DNA of 34,582 bases from Thermodesulfovibrio sp. Lineage in GTDB: Bacteria > Nitrospirota > Thermodesulfovibrionia > UBA6902. The stretch spans positions 1 through 34,582 of the forward strand of contig JALSHG010000002.1 in assembly GCA_026982355.1 (NCBI GenBank), read 5' to 3'. The notes below the pieces were generated by a model. The model had not been told where the DNA came from. It worked only from the letters and a program-made list of their open reading frames with translations, and made no database searches. Made by a program: the position numbers and the translations under genes. Below, in pieces: positions 6,838-14,839 of the stretch (the stretch's first letter is position 1; every line of letters begins with the position of its first letter).

Positions 6838-7401
6838 TTATTCGCTCTTTTTTATCAATTCAAGCAGTTCCACCCTTGTTGACTCCTGTGTGCGGAATAT
6901 CCCCCTGACCGCGGACGTCACTGTTCTGGCGTTGGGCTTTTTTATGCCCCTCATCGAGAGGCACAGGTGCTCCGCATCTATTATCACCATCGCCCCGCGC
7001 GGTTTCAGCTTTTCCATGATCATGTCAGCAAGCTGGGTGGTCAGGCGTTCCTGCACCTGCGGCCTTTTGGCGAATACCTCGACGGCTTGGGCAAGCTTGC
7101 TGAGACCGACGATCTTGCCACCCGCAGGAATATATGCAACATGGGCCTTTCCTATAAAGGGCAGCAGGTGGTGTTCGCAGACAGAGTAAAACGGTATGTC
7201 CTTCAGTAGTACCATTTCGTCATAGCTTTCGCCTTCAATCGGTTTCAGAATTTCCTCCGTCGGGGTCCTGAGACCGGAAAATATCTCTTCGTACAGGTCT
7301 GCAATGCGCCTCGGCGTGTCCTTCAGACCGGGCCTGTCAGGGTCTTCCCCGATGCCCTCAAGGATCATCCTTACACCTTTTCCGATTTTATCCTTATTCA
7401 T
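6838..7401 (-). CDS. folE: GTP cyclohydrolase I
   Basis: 187 residues. FolE converts GTP to 7,8-dihydroneopterin triphosphate, the entry to tetrahydrofolate synthesis. The zinc ligands are visible as C75 and H78 in [10 protein letters not shown] and C147 in [21 protein letters not shown] at 29-40 and [20 protein letters not shown] near 99-118 are classical family blocks. It heads the folE-metV-metF-lgt group, so pterin synthesis and the folate-dependent reductase are transcribed together. A TTGACA promoter lies about 70 bases upstream. Confidence 0.96.
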   Translation of the reverse strand: MNKDKIGKGVRMILEGIGEDPDRPGLKDTPRRIADLYEEIFSGLRTPTEEILKPIEGESYDEMVLLKDIPFYSVCEHHLLPFIGKAHVAYIPAGGKIVGLSKLAQAVEVFAKRPQVQERLTTQLADMIMEKLKPRGAMVIIDAEHLCLSMRGIKKPNARTVTSAVRGIFRTQESTRVELLELIKKSE

Positions 7402-7472
7402 GCGGAGTTCAGCCGGTTATCCGTCATATGCCCGGATTTACGGTCTGCCGTCATTATTGAAAATGGTTAAAA

Positions 7473-7502
7473 AGTTTAACATTTGCGAACAACCGGTGTC
7501 AA
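7473..7502 (-). promoter_or_regulatory. Promoter of the folE-metV-metF-lgt group
   Basis: On the minus strand a perfect TTGACA (7497-7502) is followed after 18 bases by TAAACT (7473-7478). Transcription would start near 7466, leaving a leader of about 65 bases before folE. Confidence 0.55.
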
Positions 7503-7568
7503 AATGCAATGTTGACCCGGCAGGGCCGCTCCAGAGCTTTACAATTCTCGGGCATGGCACATATTTGA

Positions 7569-7655
7569 CCTTACAGTTGCATAGAATACCGGAGGCGGAG
7601 CAGAGGAGTCCGGAGATTTTTTAAGGCGGACTCTCCTGCCTATGTAGCATTAAGA
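7569..7655 (-). repeat. Short dispersed repeat (aminotransferase/folE junction)
   Basis: 87 bp from CCTTACAGTTGCATAG to GTAGCATTAAGA. It has the two ends of the long form but lacks the central 125 bp. GGAGTCCG (7605-7612) and CGGACTCTCC (7627-7636) form an internal stem. It lies 19 bases after the aminotransferase stop codon. Confidence 0.8.
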
Positions 7656-7674
7656 TTATAAGACCGTCAGTCAA

Positions 7675-8799
7675 TTAAGATATAACCTGCTTTAATATCT
7701 CCACAATTTTTCGTGCTTCCCGGTCTTTCAATCCAATCCAGAACGGCAATGATATTGTCATGTCGCCGATTTCCTCGGCAACGGGGAAATCCCCTCTTTT
7801 ATATCCGAAGTGTTTCCTGAAGTAAGTGAGCAAGTGTATTGCCCTGTAATTTACGGCAACCCCTATGCCGTTTTCGCCCAGTTTCCTGAGCGCATAATCC
7901 CTCTTATCCTTACCGACCCAGACTGTGAACATATGATAGGCGCTCTTTGATTCCCTCTCAATCCCGGGATATGTAATGCCGGGAACATTTTTCAATAGTT
8001 CGATATATTTATTGTAAAGTTTTTTTCTCTTGTCCCAGAGAATATCTATCCTTTCAAGCTGCGGCAGAAGCAGAGCCGCCTGTATGTTGTCCATATTGTA
8101 TTTCCATCCGAATTCAACCATGTCCCAGTGTTCATAGACCCCGGAATATCTGTCCGCCGCCTCCCTGGACATTCCGTGCTGGCGAAGAACCGTCACCTTT
8201 TCAGCGAGTTTCTTGTTGTTCGTGGCAAGCGCTCCCCCTTCGCCGGAAGTGATACTTTTAGTTGCATAAAAGCTGAAGCAAGCCGCATCGCCCAACATGC
8301 CGGGGCCTATGCCGTCGCGTTTTCCTTCAATGCAATGAGCGGAGTCCTCGATGATTTTCAGATTATATTTGTCCGCTATCGTCCTGATCTTTTCCATATC
8401 GCACATCTGGCCGTAAAGATGTACCGGAATAATCGCCCTGGTCCTTCCGGTAATGGCATTTTCTATTTTCTCGTGATCAATAAGTCCCGTATCCCGCCGG
8501 ACATCAACGAATACCGGCTTTGCACCGGCCTGCATGATCGCAGTTGCGGTGGCGATAAAGGTCAAGGGTGTGGTGATTACCTCGTCGCCGTTTCCGATAC
8601 CCAGCGCGAGCAGAGATAAATGCAGGGCAGCGGTACATGAGGTCAATCCCACGGCATGCTTCAGATCCAGATAGGCGGAAAAGTTTTTTTCGAACTCCGC
8701 AACATAGGAGCCGGTGGTCAGGAATATGCCGTCAAGGCATTCAAGCACCTTTTTTTTCTCTTCTTCGCCGATGTTGTGTCTGTAAAATTCAATCTTCAT
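7675..8799 (-). CDS. DegT/DnrJ/EryC1 family sugar aminotransferase
   Basis: 374 residues, PLP-dependent aminotransferase fold I. GLTSCTAALHLSL near 51-63 binds the cofactor phosphate, EDSAHCIEG near 151-159 carries the aspartate that pairs with the pyridine nitrogen, and FYATKSITSGEGG gives the Schiff-base lysine K181. These enzymes transfer an amino group, usually from glutamate, to a nucleotide-linked 4-keto or 3-keto sugar. The LegB/RmlB-like dehydratase three genes upstream would supply a 4-keto sugar. It closes the glycan operon: the methyltransferase is 36 bases upstream. The exact sugar cannot be told from sequence alone. Confidence 0.88.
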   Translation of the reverse strand: MKIEFYRHNIGEEEKKKVLECLDGIFLTTGSYVAEFEKNFSAYLDLKHAVGLTSCTAALHLSLLALGIGNGDEVITTPLTFIATATAIMQAGAKPVFVDVRRDTGLIDHEKIENAITGRTRAIIPVHLYGQMCDMEKIRTIADKYNLKIIEDSAHCIEGKRDGIGPGMLGDAACFSFYATKSITSGEGGALATNNKKLAEKVTVLRQHGMSREAADRYSGVYEHWDMVEFGWKYNMDNIQAALLLPQLERIDILWDKRKKLYNKYIELLKNVPGITYPGIERESKSAYHMFTVWVGKDKRDYALRKLGENGIGVAVNYRAIHLLTYFRKHFGYKRGDFPVAEEIGDMTISLPFWIGLKDREARKIVEILKQVIS

Positions 8800-8835
8800 G
8801 AACTGTTATAACAGGATGAGGGATAAAGGGTTACT

Positions 8836-9660
8836 TCATTTTTTTGCAACAACATAAAAACCGTTTGCGATCTTTCCGGCATACGGCAATTTTACCATAA
8901 AGACATCCAATATTTTTAATGGGGCCAATACAACCATCAACAACAGAAAGCAGATATCGTGGATTGTCCTGCTGCCGAAAGAAAAAAAGATCGCCAGCCA
9001 TTCCTGCAGTATCCAGAGCAGGCTGGATGTGGGACCCTGGGCTATTGATATCTCCACCTCATCAAAGCATGAAAAAAGCTCCTCTACTCCCTGTCCGGTC
9101 CATCGCTGAAAGTCATTCGGCGCGGCATGAAAGGGCTGCAAAAAAGGCAAAAAACAGAATATCTCTCCTCCTTGTCTGATGACCCGGTACATCTCTTTCA
9201 CTATTGCATGAGGATTTCTTACATGTTCAAGAAGCGAAATATTAATAACGAGATCCGCGGAATCATTCTCTACGGGGATATCCGATGCATCGGCAACTAT
9301 ATCGACTTCGTGAAATGCATAAACATCCATGTTAATTATGTCTTTTCGTCCCATATAGAATGCGGGACCGCTTCCGAGATTCAGTATTACACTTTCGGGG
9401 TCATGCCGGGACAATATCTCCTTAACCCTTTTACGCAGGGGTCCGTCATAGACAGGCATGAAAAGATCAAGCAGAAAATAATATATCTTTCCATGTTTTT
9501 TTAAAAAGTTTTGAATTTTTCCCTGAAGACCCGGGCCCGCGGTCTGCACCGGGAACCTGTTGCCGGGAAGAAAGCAGATTGCCCTGTTCTGAATACCGTG
9601 AGGTTTTATATCTTTTTTTAAAATACGTTCTATTTTCTTCGCTTTCCGTTTCTCATCCAT
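8836..9660 (-). CDS. SAM-dependent methyltransferase, class I, with C-terminal membrane segment
   Basis: 274 residues. ILNLGSGPAFYMG near 93-105 is the SAM-binding motif I, INMDVYAFHEVDIVADASDIP follows as motif II, and ISLLEHVRNPHAIVKEMYRVIRQGG is the typical post-motif region of the Methyltransf_11 type. Beyond residue 220 a hydrophobic stretch (DICFLLLMVVLAPLKILDVFMV) suggests membrane association, which would suit a lipid-linked glycan substrate. It starts 3 bases after the radical SAM gene and has no clear ribosome binding site of its own, so it is probably translationally coupled. Substrate unknown. Confidence 0.8.
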   Translation of the reverse strand: MDEKRKAKKIERILKKDIKPHGIQNRAICFLPGNRFPVQTAGPGLQGKIQNFLKKHGKIYYFLLDLFMPVYDGPLRKRVKEILSRHDPESVILNLGSGPAFYMGRKDIINMDVYAFHEVDIVADASDIPVENDSADLVINISLLEHVRNPHAIVKEMYRVIRQGGEIFCFLPFLQPFHAAPNDFQRWTGQGVEELFSCFDEVEISIAQGPTSSLLWILQEWLAIFFSFGSRTIHDICFLLLMVVLAPLKILDVFMVKLPYAGKIANGFYVVAKK

Positions 9661-9663
9661 TGT

Positions 9664-11133
9664 TTATTTGAGGTCACTTTTATCTGAAAAAAGATCATAT
9701 TTAATCGCTAACCACGCATTTTTTATGATATAGCACGGGTTTCTCGGATATGTGCCGGGAAATATCCTCGTGCTTTGCATGAACGTTTCGCTCAGGTTAT
9801 AGATCAAACGGTACAGGAATGTCAGGTTGAGCCTGATTAACAATTTCAACACCGGAATCATGAAATCCGGCAAAGAGCAGAAAAGTGTCGAGAGGTAGGT
9901 CAGGCGTAACTGTATGTTCTTCTCTTTTTCAGTATAAGAGTTAAGGGCAGATTTCATTGAGAATGTTGTATTGTAATCATAATCGCGATCAAGATATTTC
10001 CTGTTGATTGCAAACTCGGTCAACTCGGTTTTCGGAAACGGGGCAAAGATTCCGAATGAGGGGAATGCCGGTTTCAGCCTTTTGGCGAACAGGAAGGACT
10101 TGAAATCATCTTCAACAGTGGTGCCCGGAAGGCCCATCATGGTATTGGCATAAGTGTTCAGGCCGTATTTCCTGGCAACGGCGAATGATTTCATCAGAAG
10201 TTCATCAGGCATGTTTCTTTTCAATATTTCATTGCGGACGGTTGCGTTTCCGGATTCTATGGACATTCCGATTGACCGGCATCCGGCTGCGGAAAGAAGC
10301 TGAGCCACCTCTTCTGTCAGATTGTTGGCGCGGATCAGACAGTAAAACGGGATGCCGATTTCACGCGGGTATCTTTCGGCGAACTCCTCCAGCCACGCAT
10401 CCCTGCGGATTACAAACACGTCATCCGCAAACCGGATAAAGCGTACAACCGGATAATTTTTGACGACGTATTTTATCTCTTCGAGCAGGTGATCAACGGA
10501 GCGCCTGCGCACAATATTACGCCTGACCTCCCGAAACATCCTGTTGTAGGCATGATTGAAACAGTAAGTGCACCTGTACGGGCATCCTCTCTGTGTCAGG
10601 AATGAACGGATGCCCACGGCCTGAAGTTCGGGTGAGACACTGTAGAGCAAGTCTCTGTCGACAAATGGAAGGGAGTCCATATCGTCGATGACCTCCTTGG
10701 TCAACCCGCAACCGCCACGCGGGATGACGTTGGGTATCATCGAAAAGTCAGTTCCCGTCTCCACTCTCTCGATAATGCTCAGAATTGCATTGTCCCCTTC
10801 TCCGACACAAATGGCATCAAGGTCCATCTTCTGAAGGACTTCGTTGAAATAGGTCGGATGCGGTCCCCCCATGATTCTCGGAACCTCTTTCCCCGTCTTT
10901 TTCATCCATGAGCGCACAATCCCGTCCGCTTTCCGGAACAGCCGCTCATCAGGAGTCATGGTGCTGTATGCAACAACGTCGGGGTCAAAGGCATTCAGCG
11001 CATTAACAAGTGAATGGTCCTTTAATGACACGAGCATTGTCCTGTGGCCCTTTTCACGACAGACAGCGCTGAGCTGCATGACACCGAGCGGTTCCGAGAA
11101 ATATAGTTCGGAAATTACAAAGAGTATATTCAT
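9664..11133 (-). CDS. B12-binding-domain radical SAM protein (paralog A)
   Basis: 489 residues. Residues 1-125 have the fold of a cobalamin-binding domain (alternating strand and helix, GGPHPTYF near 89-96, CVGEGDN near 109-115), although the DxHxxG cobalamin-ligand motif is not seen, as in many BchE-like members. C184, C188 and C191 (GCPYRCTYC) bind the 4Fe-4S cluster that cleaves SAM. A C-terminal region from about 395 has hydrophobic helices. Members methylate or rearrange unactivated carbons, often on lipids, porphyrins or natural products. The gene sits between the dehydratase (19 bases) and a methyltransferase (3 bases), which points to a modified sugar or lipid carrier. Two paralogs lie at 22161 and 32581. 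Confidence 0.85.
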   Translation of the reverse strand: MNILFVISELYFSEPLGVMQLSAVCREKGHRTMLVSLKDHSLVNALNAFDPDVVAYSTMTPDERLFRKADGIVRSWMKKTGKEVPRIMGGPHPTYFNEVLQKMDLDAICVGEGDNAILSIIERVETGTDFSMIPNVIPRGGCGLTKEVIDDMDSLPFVDRDLLYSVSPELQAVGIRSFLTQRGCPYRCTYCFNHAYNRMFREVRRNIVRRRSVDHLLEEIKYVVKNYPVVRFIRFADDVFVIRRDAWLEEFAERYPREIGIPFYCLIRANNLTEEVAQLLSAAGCRSIGMSIESGNATVRNEILKRNMPDELLMKSFAVARKYGLNTYANTMMGLPGTTVEDDFKSFLFAKRLKPAFPSFGIFAPFPKTELTEFAINRKYLDRDYDYNTTFSMKSALNSYTEKEKNIQLRLTYLSTLFCSLPDFMIPVLKLLIRLNLTFLYRLIYNLSETFMQSTRIFPGTYPRNPCYIIKNAWLAIKYDLFSDKSDLK

Positions 11134-11152
11134 CGTCTTCGGGGTATAATAA

Positions 11153-12181
11153 TCAGTGCAGCTCTATTTCCCCGGATTTCGTCATTATCCTGATATGTTT
11201 CATCCATTCTATTTTGCGCCACCATTCCTCGTTGTTTTTATACCATTTAATGGTTTTTATCAGGCCTTCTTCAAAAGGCCGTCCGGGTTGAATGCCCAGA
11301 ACTTCTGCTGCCTTCTCTGTAGATGAAATATGATGCTGAACCTGTCCAGGGCGATCCCCTATAAAGGTTATCAGGCTCTCTTGCCTGCCGGTAATTTTCA
11401 AAATCATTTTTGCAATCGACAGTATATCAAGATCAAAGCCCGAGCCGATGTTAAAGACCTCTCCCTTTACCTTTTCAATGGGGGCGTTTATTATTATGTC
11501 GAGTCTTTTACAGGTGTCTTCAACGTACAGCCAGTCACGCCTTGCCGACCCGTCACCATGGACAGTTAACGGTTCATTTTTTAAAGCGCTGGTGATAAAC
11601 CTGGGGATGACTTTTTCAAGATGCTGGCGCGGACCGTATTGATTAAAAGGCCTGACAATAACCGCCGGGATGTTATATGTAGCCCAGTATGAGTAAACCA
11701 GCCTGTCGGCACCTGCCTTGGCGCTTGCATAGGGTGACATGGGATTCAGCGGGTGACCCTCGCTCATGGGTTTTGACAGAGCTGTTCCATAGACCTCGGA
11801 GGTTGATACATGAATAAATCTCTCGACGGTTTTATAGTTTTTGAGCACTGCGTTGGATACAGTCTGGGTGCCGATGACATCGGTCATATAAAATATCTTG
11901 TTGTCGAAAATAGACCGCGCCACATGGGATTCAGCGGCGAAATGTACCACGATGGCGGATCTCGATACAAGGTTGTTAACCAGTTCATCATTGGTTACAT
12001 TGCCGTACCAGAATTCGAATCGATCGGAATCCCTGATATGCTCGGGAAAATTATCCGGATTTCCCGCGTATGTCAATGCATCCAGGACTATAATCCTGTC
12101 ATCAGGATATTTATTAAACCAGTATTCGACAAAGTTGCTGCCTATGAATCCTGCCCCGCCTGTAACGAGTATGGTTCTCAT
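11153..12181 (-). CDS. NDP-sugar 4,6-dehydratase, LegB/RmlB-like
   Basis: 342 residues, extended short-chain dehydrogenase. TGGAGFIGSN at 7-16 binds NAD; Y151 and K155 (SPYASAKAG) are the catalytic pair; VRPFNQYGPRQ and RRDWLYVEDTC are sugar-nucleotide-binding blocks. RmlB enzymes have STDEVYG; here residues 126-132 read STSEVYG, the form I associate with LegB-type UDP-GlcNAc 4,6-dehydratases and relatives, so the glutamate is kept and the aspartate lost. The product would be a 4-keto-6-deoxy sugar for the nearby DegT aminotransferases. The ribosome binding site (GGAGAG) lies in a repeat fragment directly upstream. Confidence 0.85.
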   Translation of the reverse strand: MRTILVTGGAGFIGSNFVEYWFNKYPDDRIIVLDALTYAGNPDNFPEHIRDSDRFEFWYGNVTNDELVNNLVSRSAIVVHFAAESHVARSIFDNKIFYMTDVIGTQTVSNAVLKNYKTVERFIHVSTSEVYGTALSKPMSEGHPLNPMSPYASAKAGADRLVYSYWATYNIPAVIVRPFNQYGPRQHLEKVIPRFITSALKNEPLTVHGDGSARRDWLYVEDTCKRLDIIINAPIEKVKGEVFNIGSGFDLDILSIAKMILKITGRQESLITFIGDRPGQVQHHISSTEKAAEVLGIQPGRPFEEGLIKTIKWYKNNEEWWRKIEWMKHIRIMTKSGEIELH

Positions 12182-12214
12182 GTCTGCTCTCCTGCCGGCT
12201 TATACAACATTAAA
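12182..12214 (-). repeat. Repeat end fragment supplying a ribosome binding site
   Basis: The minus strand reads one repeat end only (TTTAATGTTGTATAAGCCGG, then CAGGAGAG). The AGGAG within it is about 8 bases before the ATG of the dehydratase gene. The rest of the element is missing. Confidence 0.7.
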
Positions 12215-12274
12215 GTAGATTCTAAAATTCTATAGAGTGCCGCTGGCAGTGATATGAGCCTGCCTGAAAAAATT

Positions 12275-13018
12275 TCATATTTTATCGGCATGTCTCACAC
12301 TTAATTTTTCAGGTTTTGAAATGCTCTTTTTCCCTGTCAGTATATCCCGGGAGTCCCTTCCATGATTGAAAAGCAAATCCACTATTGAAAGGTGGGAGAT
12401 GAAGCCATGCTTTTCAAGCCACAATTGATTGTAGTACGGATGATTGTAGTCATGCCACTGCACATTAATATTTTCTGAATGAAAAATCGATTCCCTAAGG
12501 TAATTCTTCGCTGCATTTCCGCTTAAATATGTTGTTGCATTGAGAGATTTACAAATTGACAGGAGCTTATCATCTCTTCTTCCAGTTGAGGGTATTTCAG
12601 AAGAAAAAATAATCATGGTATCGAGATCCAGGAATTCCCTTACTTTAAAAATAAAGGCCATATCGAGATCGATAAGAAATGTATATTTCCTGTTTAAGAC
12701 AGTCTCAACAATCTCTGCAATTTCTTCAAAATGGTTCGATTTCTTATAAAAACCAGATAAACTTTTCAAATGTTTTTTTTGCCATTGGATGGTATTGTCG
12801 ATCTCCACATCTTTGATCAGTTTGTTCCGGACACCTCTTGAATTAACCGGAACAGTTAATGTTAAAACGCCATCCGGTGTTTTGATTCTGTTTCTGTTAC
12901 GCCAATCCCGGATGGTATATTGTACATCATCAAAAATTACAAAGCAGTCCGCTTTATACATAAGATCAAAAAAGCCCAACCAGGGTAAATAGCCCGGCTG
13001 GAGTATGGCAACCTTCAC
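12275..13018 (-). CDS. WbqC family protein
   Basis: 247 residues. The start VAILQPGYLPWLGFFDLMYK, then DCFVIFDDVQYTIRDWRNRNRIK and LTVPVNSRG, are the conserved blocks of the WbqC family, found in O-antigen and other polysaccharide gene clusters. The biochemical function is not well established; an acyl- or amino-sugar-modifying role has been proposed for relatives. It overlaps the upstream methyltransferase gene by 4 bases (ATGA), so the two are likely translated together. It supports reading the region as a surface-glycan locus. Confidence 0.85.
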   Translation of the reverse strand: MKVAILQPGYLPWLGFFDLMYKADCFVIFDDVQYTIRDWRNRNRIKTPDGVLTLTVPVNSRGVRNKLIKDVEIDNTIQWQKKHLKSLSGFYKKSNHFEEIAEIVETVLNRKYTFLIDLDMAFIFKVREFLDLDTMIIFSSEIPSTGRRDDKLLSICKSLNATTYLSGNAAKNYLRESIFHSENINVQWHDYNHPYYNQLWLEKHGFISHLSIVDLLFNHGRDSRDILTGKKSISKPEKLSVRHADKI

Positions 13019-13659
13019 CTGAAAACTCCGACTGTTATTTTCCAGAGAGGATAACAGGAAATAATTGTTACTTTCCTGCTTAAATTTTTACAGATAAAAC
13101 CGAAAATGACATCAAGAGACGGATAAAACAAACGGGGGTCCTTGTAGTCAGGGGAGGGTGTCATTAAATTGAAAACCGTTCCTTTCTCGGAGAGGTTGAA
13201 CATTAATTCAATTATATGAAGAACGTTTTTCTCAAAAAGATGTTCATCGATATCTTCCTTCACATTAAAAATTCCGCTGCTTGTAACAAAATCAAACCTG
13301 CTTTGAAAACTGAATGATTTGAAGTCACCAATGTAGAGATTGTTTTTCAGTTCGGGAAATCTTGTTATTGCTGTTGTTATCATTTCATCAACCAGATCTA
13401 TCCCTGAATAGGTTATATCATGATGCAAATCTTTTTCTTTTAAAAATTCGAAAAAGGCTCCATATCCACAACCTACCTCAAAAATCGAGAAAGATTTCAA
13501 AGAAGGAAAATAGAAGTGTATTGTATCCATGATATGCTGAAAACCAAGCGATTGTGATTTTTTGTCTTTCCAGTCCACGCCTTTCGGAGTATCTCCAAAG
13601 TGCAGAAATTTATCCTTGTAGTAATCCTTATTGAATCTGTCTATATCTTTTTCGTCCAT
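13015..13659 (-). CDS. SAM-dependent methyltransferase, class I
   Basis: 214 residues. FEVGCGYGAFFEFL near 60-73 is the SAM-binding motif I, YSGIDLVDEMITTA is motif II, and FDFVTSSGIFNVK near 123-135 is the motif IV region. No membrane segment is seen. The stop overlaps the WbqC gene. The ribosome binding site AAGGTGAG is partly the end of the mini repeat at 13668-13715. The gene is more A/T-rich than the housekeeping genes around it, as is the WbqC gene, which hints at separate acquisition. Substrate unknown, probably a sugar. Confidence 0.75.
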   Translation of the reverse strand: MDEKDIDRFNKDYYKDKFLHFGDTPKGVDWKDKKSQSLGFQHIMDTIHFYFPSLKSFSIFEVGCGYGAFFEFLKEKDLHHDITYSGIDLVDEMITTAITRFPELKNNLYIGDFKSFSFQSRFDFVTSSGIFNVKEDIDEHLFEKNVLHIIELMFNLSEKGTVFNLMTPSPDYKDPRLFYPSLDVIFGFICKNLSRKVTIISCYPLWKITVGVFR

Positions 13660-13667
13660 TCATCTCA

Positions 13668-13715
13668 CCTTACAGTTGCATAAAAACATCTCTGCCGGCT
13701 TATGCAACATTAAGG
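13668..13715 (-). repeat. Minimal 48-bp repeat copy
   Basis: CCTTACAGTTGCATAA at one end and TTATGCAACATTAAGG at the other are inverted repeats differing only in the bases after CCTTA. The core between them is 16 bases. The minus-strand TAAGG end lies 8 bases before the methyltransferase ATG. A further partial end (ACCTTACAC) follows near 13731. Confidence 0.85.
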
Positions 13716-13783
13716 TTTAACCTTTACCTTACACGGGGGCGTTAACATATGACGGCAGACTTTTCCGGGATATACTCACGGTG

Positions 13784-14761
13784 TCAGATTTCTTCTTTAA
13801 CCATATACAGCGGTCTTTTCTGAACCTCGGTAAAGACTCTCCCGAGATATTCGCCTATGAGCCCCAGAAAGGCCAATTGAACTCCTCCGATGAATAATAT
13901 CGAGAGCATTATGGATGCCCACCCCGCTACATCAATTTCAAACACCAGTTTTTGTATTATAAACCATATTCCCAACATGAAAGAAACAACGGAGAAGAAC
14001 AGTCCGGTGATTCCGGCCAGTTGAAGCGGCAGGTATGAAAATGAAGTAACAGCGTTGAAGGTGAGTTTTATCAACTTCCAGAATGTGTATTTTGTTCTGC
14101 CGGCATACCTCGGTGCATGCTCAACCTGAACAGTGGTCTGATTGAAACCCGTCCAGGCGAACAGTCCGGCAAGGAACCTGTTTCTCTCTGTAATCTTCCT
14201 GAAATTGTTTACAAACCTCCTGCTCATAATCCTCAGCATTGACTGGTTTTCGGTTATATCGAGCCTCAGGAGGGTTTTGAACACTATCCAGAAGAGAATC
14301 GAGATGAATTTCCTGTAGGAATTATCCGACCTTGCCTGCCTGATCCCGCAGACGACATCATATCCATCCTTCAGTTTGCTGTATAATTTCGGGATTTCCT
14401 CCGGGGGATCCTGCAGGTCGCCGTCCATGAGCACAACCGCCTCGCCCTTTGCAGCGTCGATGCCCGCGGATACGGCTATATGCTGTCCGAAATTTCTTGA
14501 AAAACTTATACCGCGGACCTCGGGGCTTTGTTCATGGAGTTTTCTGATAAGAGCCCATGAATTGTCACTGCTTCCATCATCCACCATTATGATTTCATAA
14601 TCATTGGCGGAACGGCCTTCGTCAAGGCACAGTTTTCCCAGTACCGAGGTCAGCCTCCTGTAGAGCTCCGGTATGTTTTCCTCTTCATTATATATCGGGA
14701 TAACAACCGAGAAAAAGGGGTTCAACGTATTCATATTTTTTATTATTTTACAAGATACCAT
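13784..14761 (-). CDS. GtrB/DPM1-type family 2 glycosyltransferase with two C-terminal membrane helices
   Basis: 325 residues. The GT-A domain has VVIPIYNEEENI, IIMVDDGSSDNS, FSRNFGQHIAVSAGID and VLMDGDLQDPPEEIP (the DxD metal site as DGD), then RDxxxN-like variation and two long hydrophobic helices (about 233-260 and 272-298). This layout is that of GtrB/ArnC-like enzymes, which move a sugar from a nucleotide donor to polyprenyl phosphate at the inner membrane. The polyprenyl-P-sugar could feed the GT87 enzyme at 17351. An alternative start at residue 10 (14734) is possible. The spacing to the membrane/spermidine-synthase gene is 78 bases. Confidence 0.88.
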   Translation of the reverse strand: MVSCKIIKNMNTLNPFFSVVIPIYNEEENIPELYRRLTSVLGKLCLDEGRSANDYEIIMVDDGSSDNSWALIRKLHEQSPEVRGISFSRNFGQHIAVSAGIDAAKGEAVVLMDGDLQDPPEEIPKLYSKLKDGYDVVCGIRQARSDNSYRKFISILFWIVFKTLLRLDITENQSMLRIMSRRFVNNFRKITERNRFLAGLFAWTGFNQTTVQVEHAPRYAGRTKYTFWKLIKLTFNAVTSFSYLPLQLAGITGLFFSVVSFMLGIWFIIQKLVFEIDVAGWASIMLSILFIGGVQLAFLGLIGEYLGRVFTEVQKRPLYMVKEEI

Positions 14762-14839
14762 TTCTTAAGTCCAACAGAGTTCGGCATCTTGCCCTGTTAT
14801 GAAGGTGTTACGGTAAGCTTTTCTGCAACGTAAAGCATG

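Noticed and set aside
6188-7189. Long plus-strand open frame of 333 codons opposite metV and folE
   Set aside because: Antisense shadow of two well-supported genes; no family motif and no ribosome binding site.
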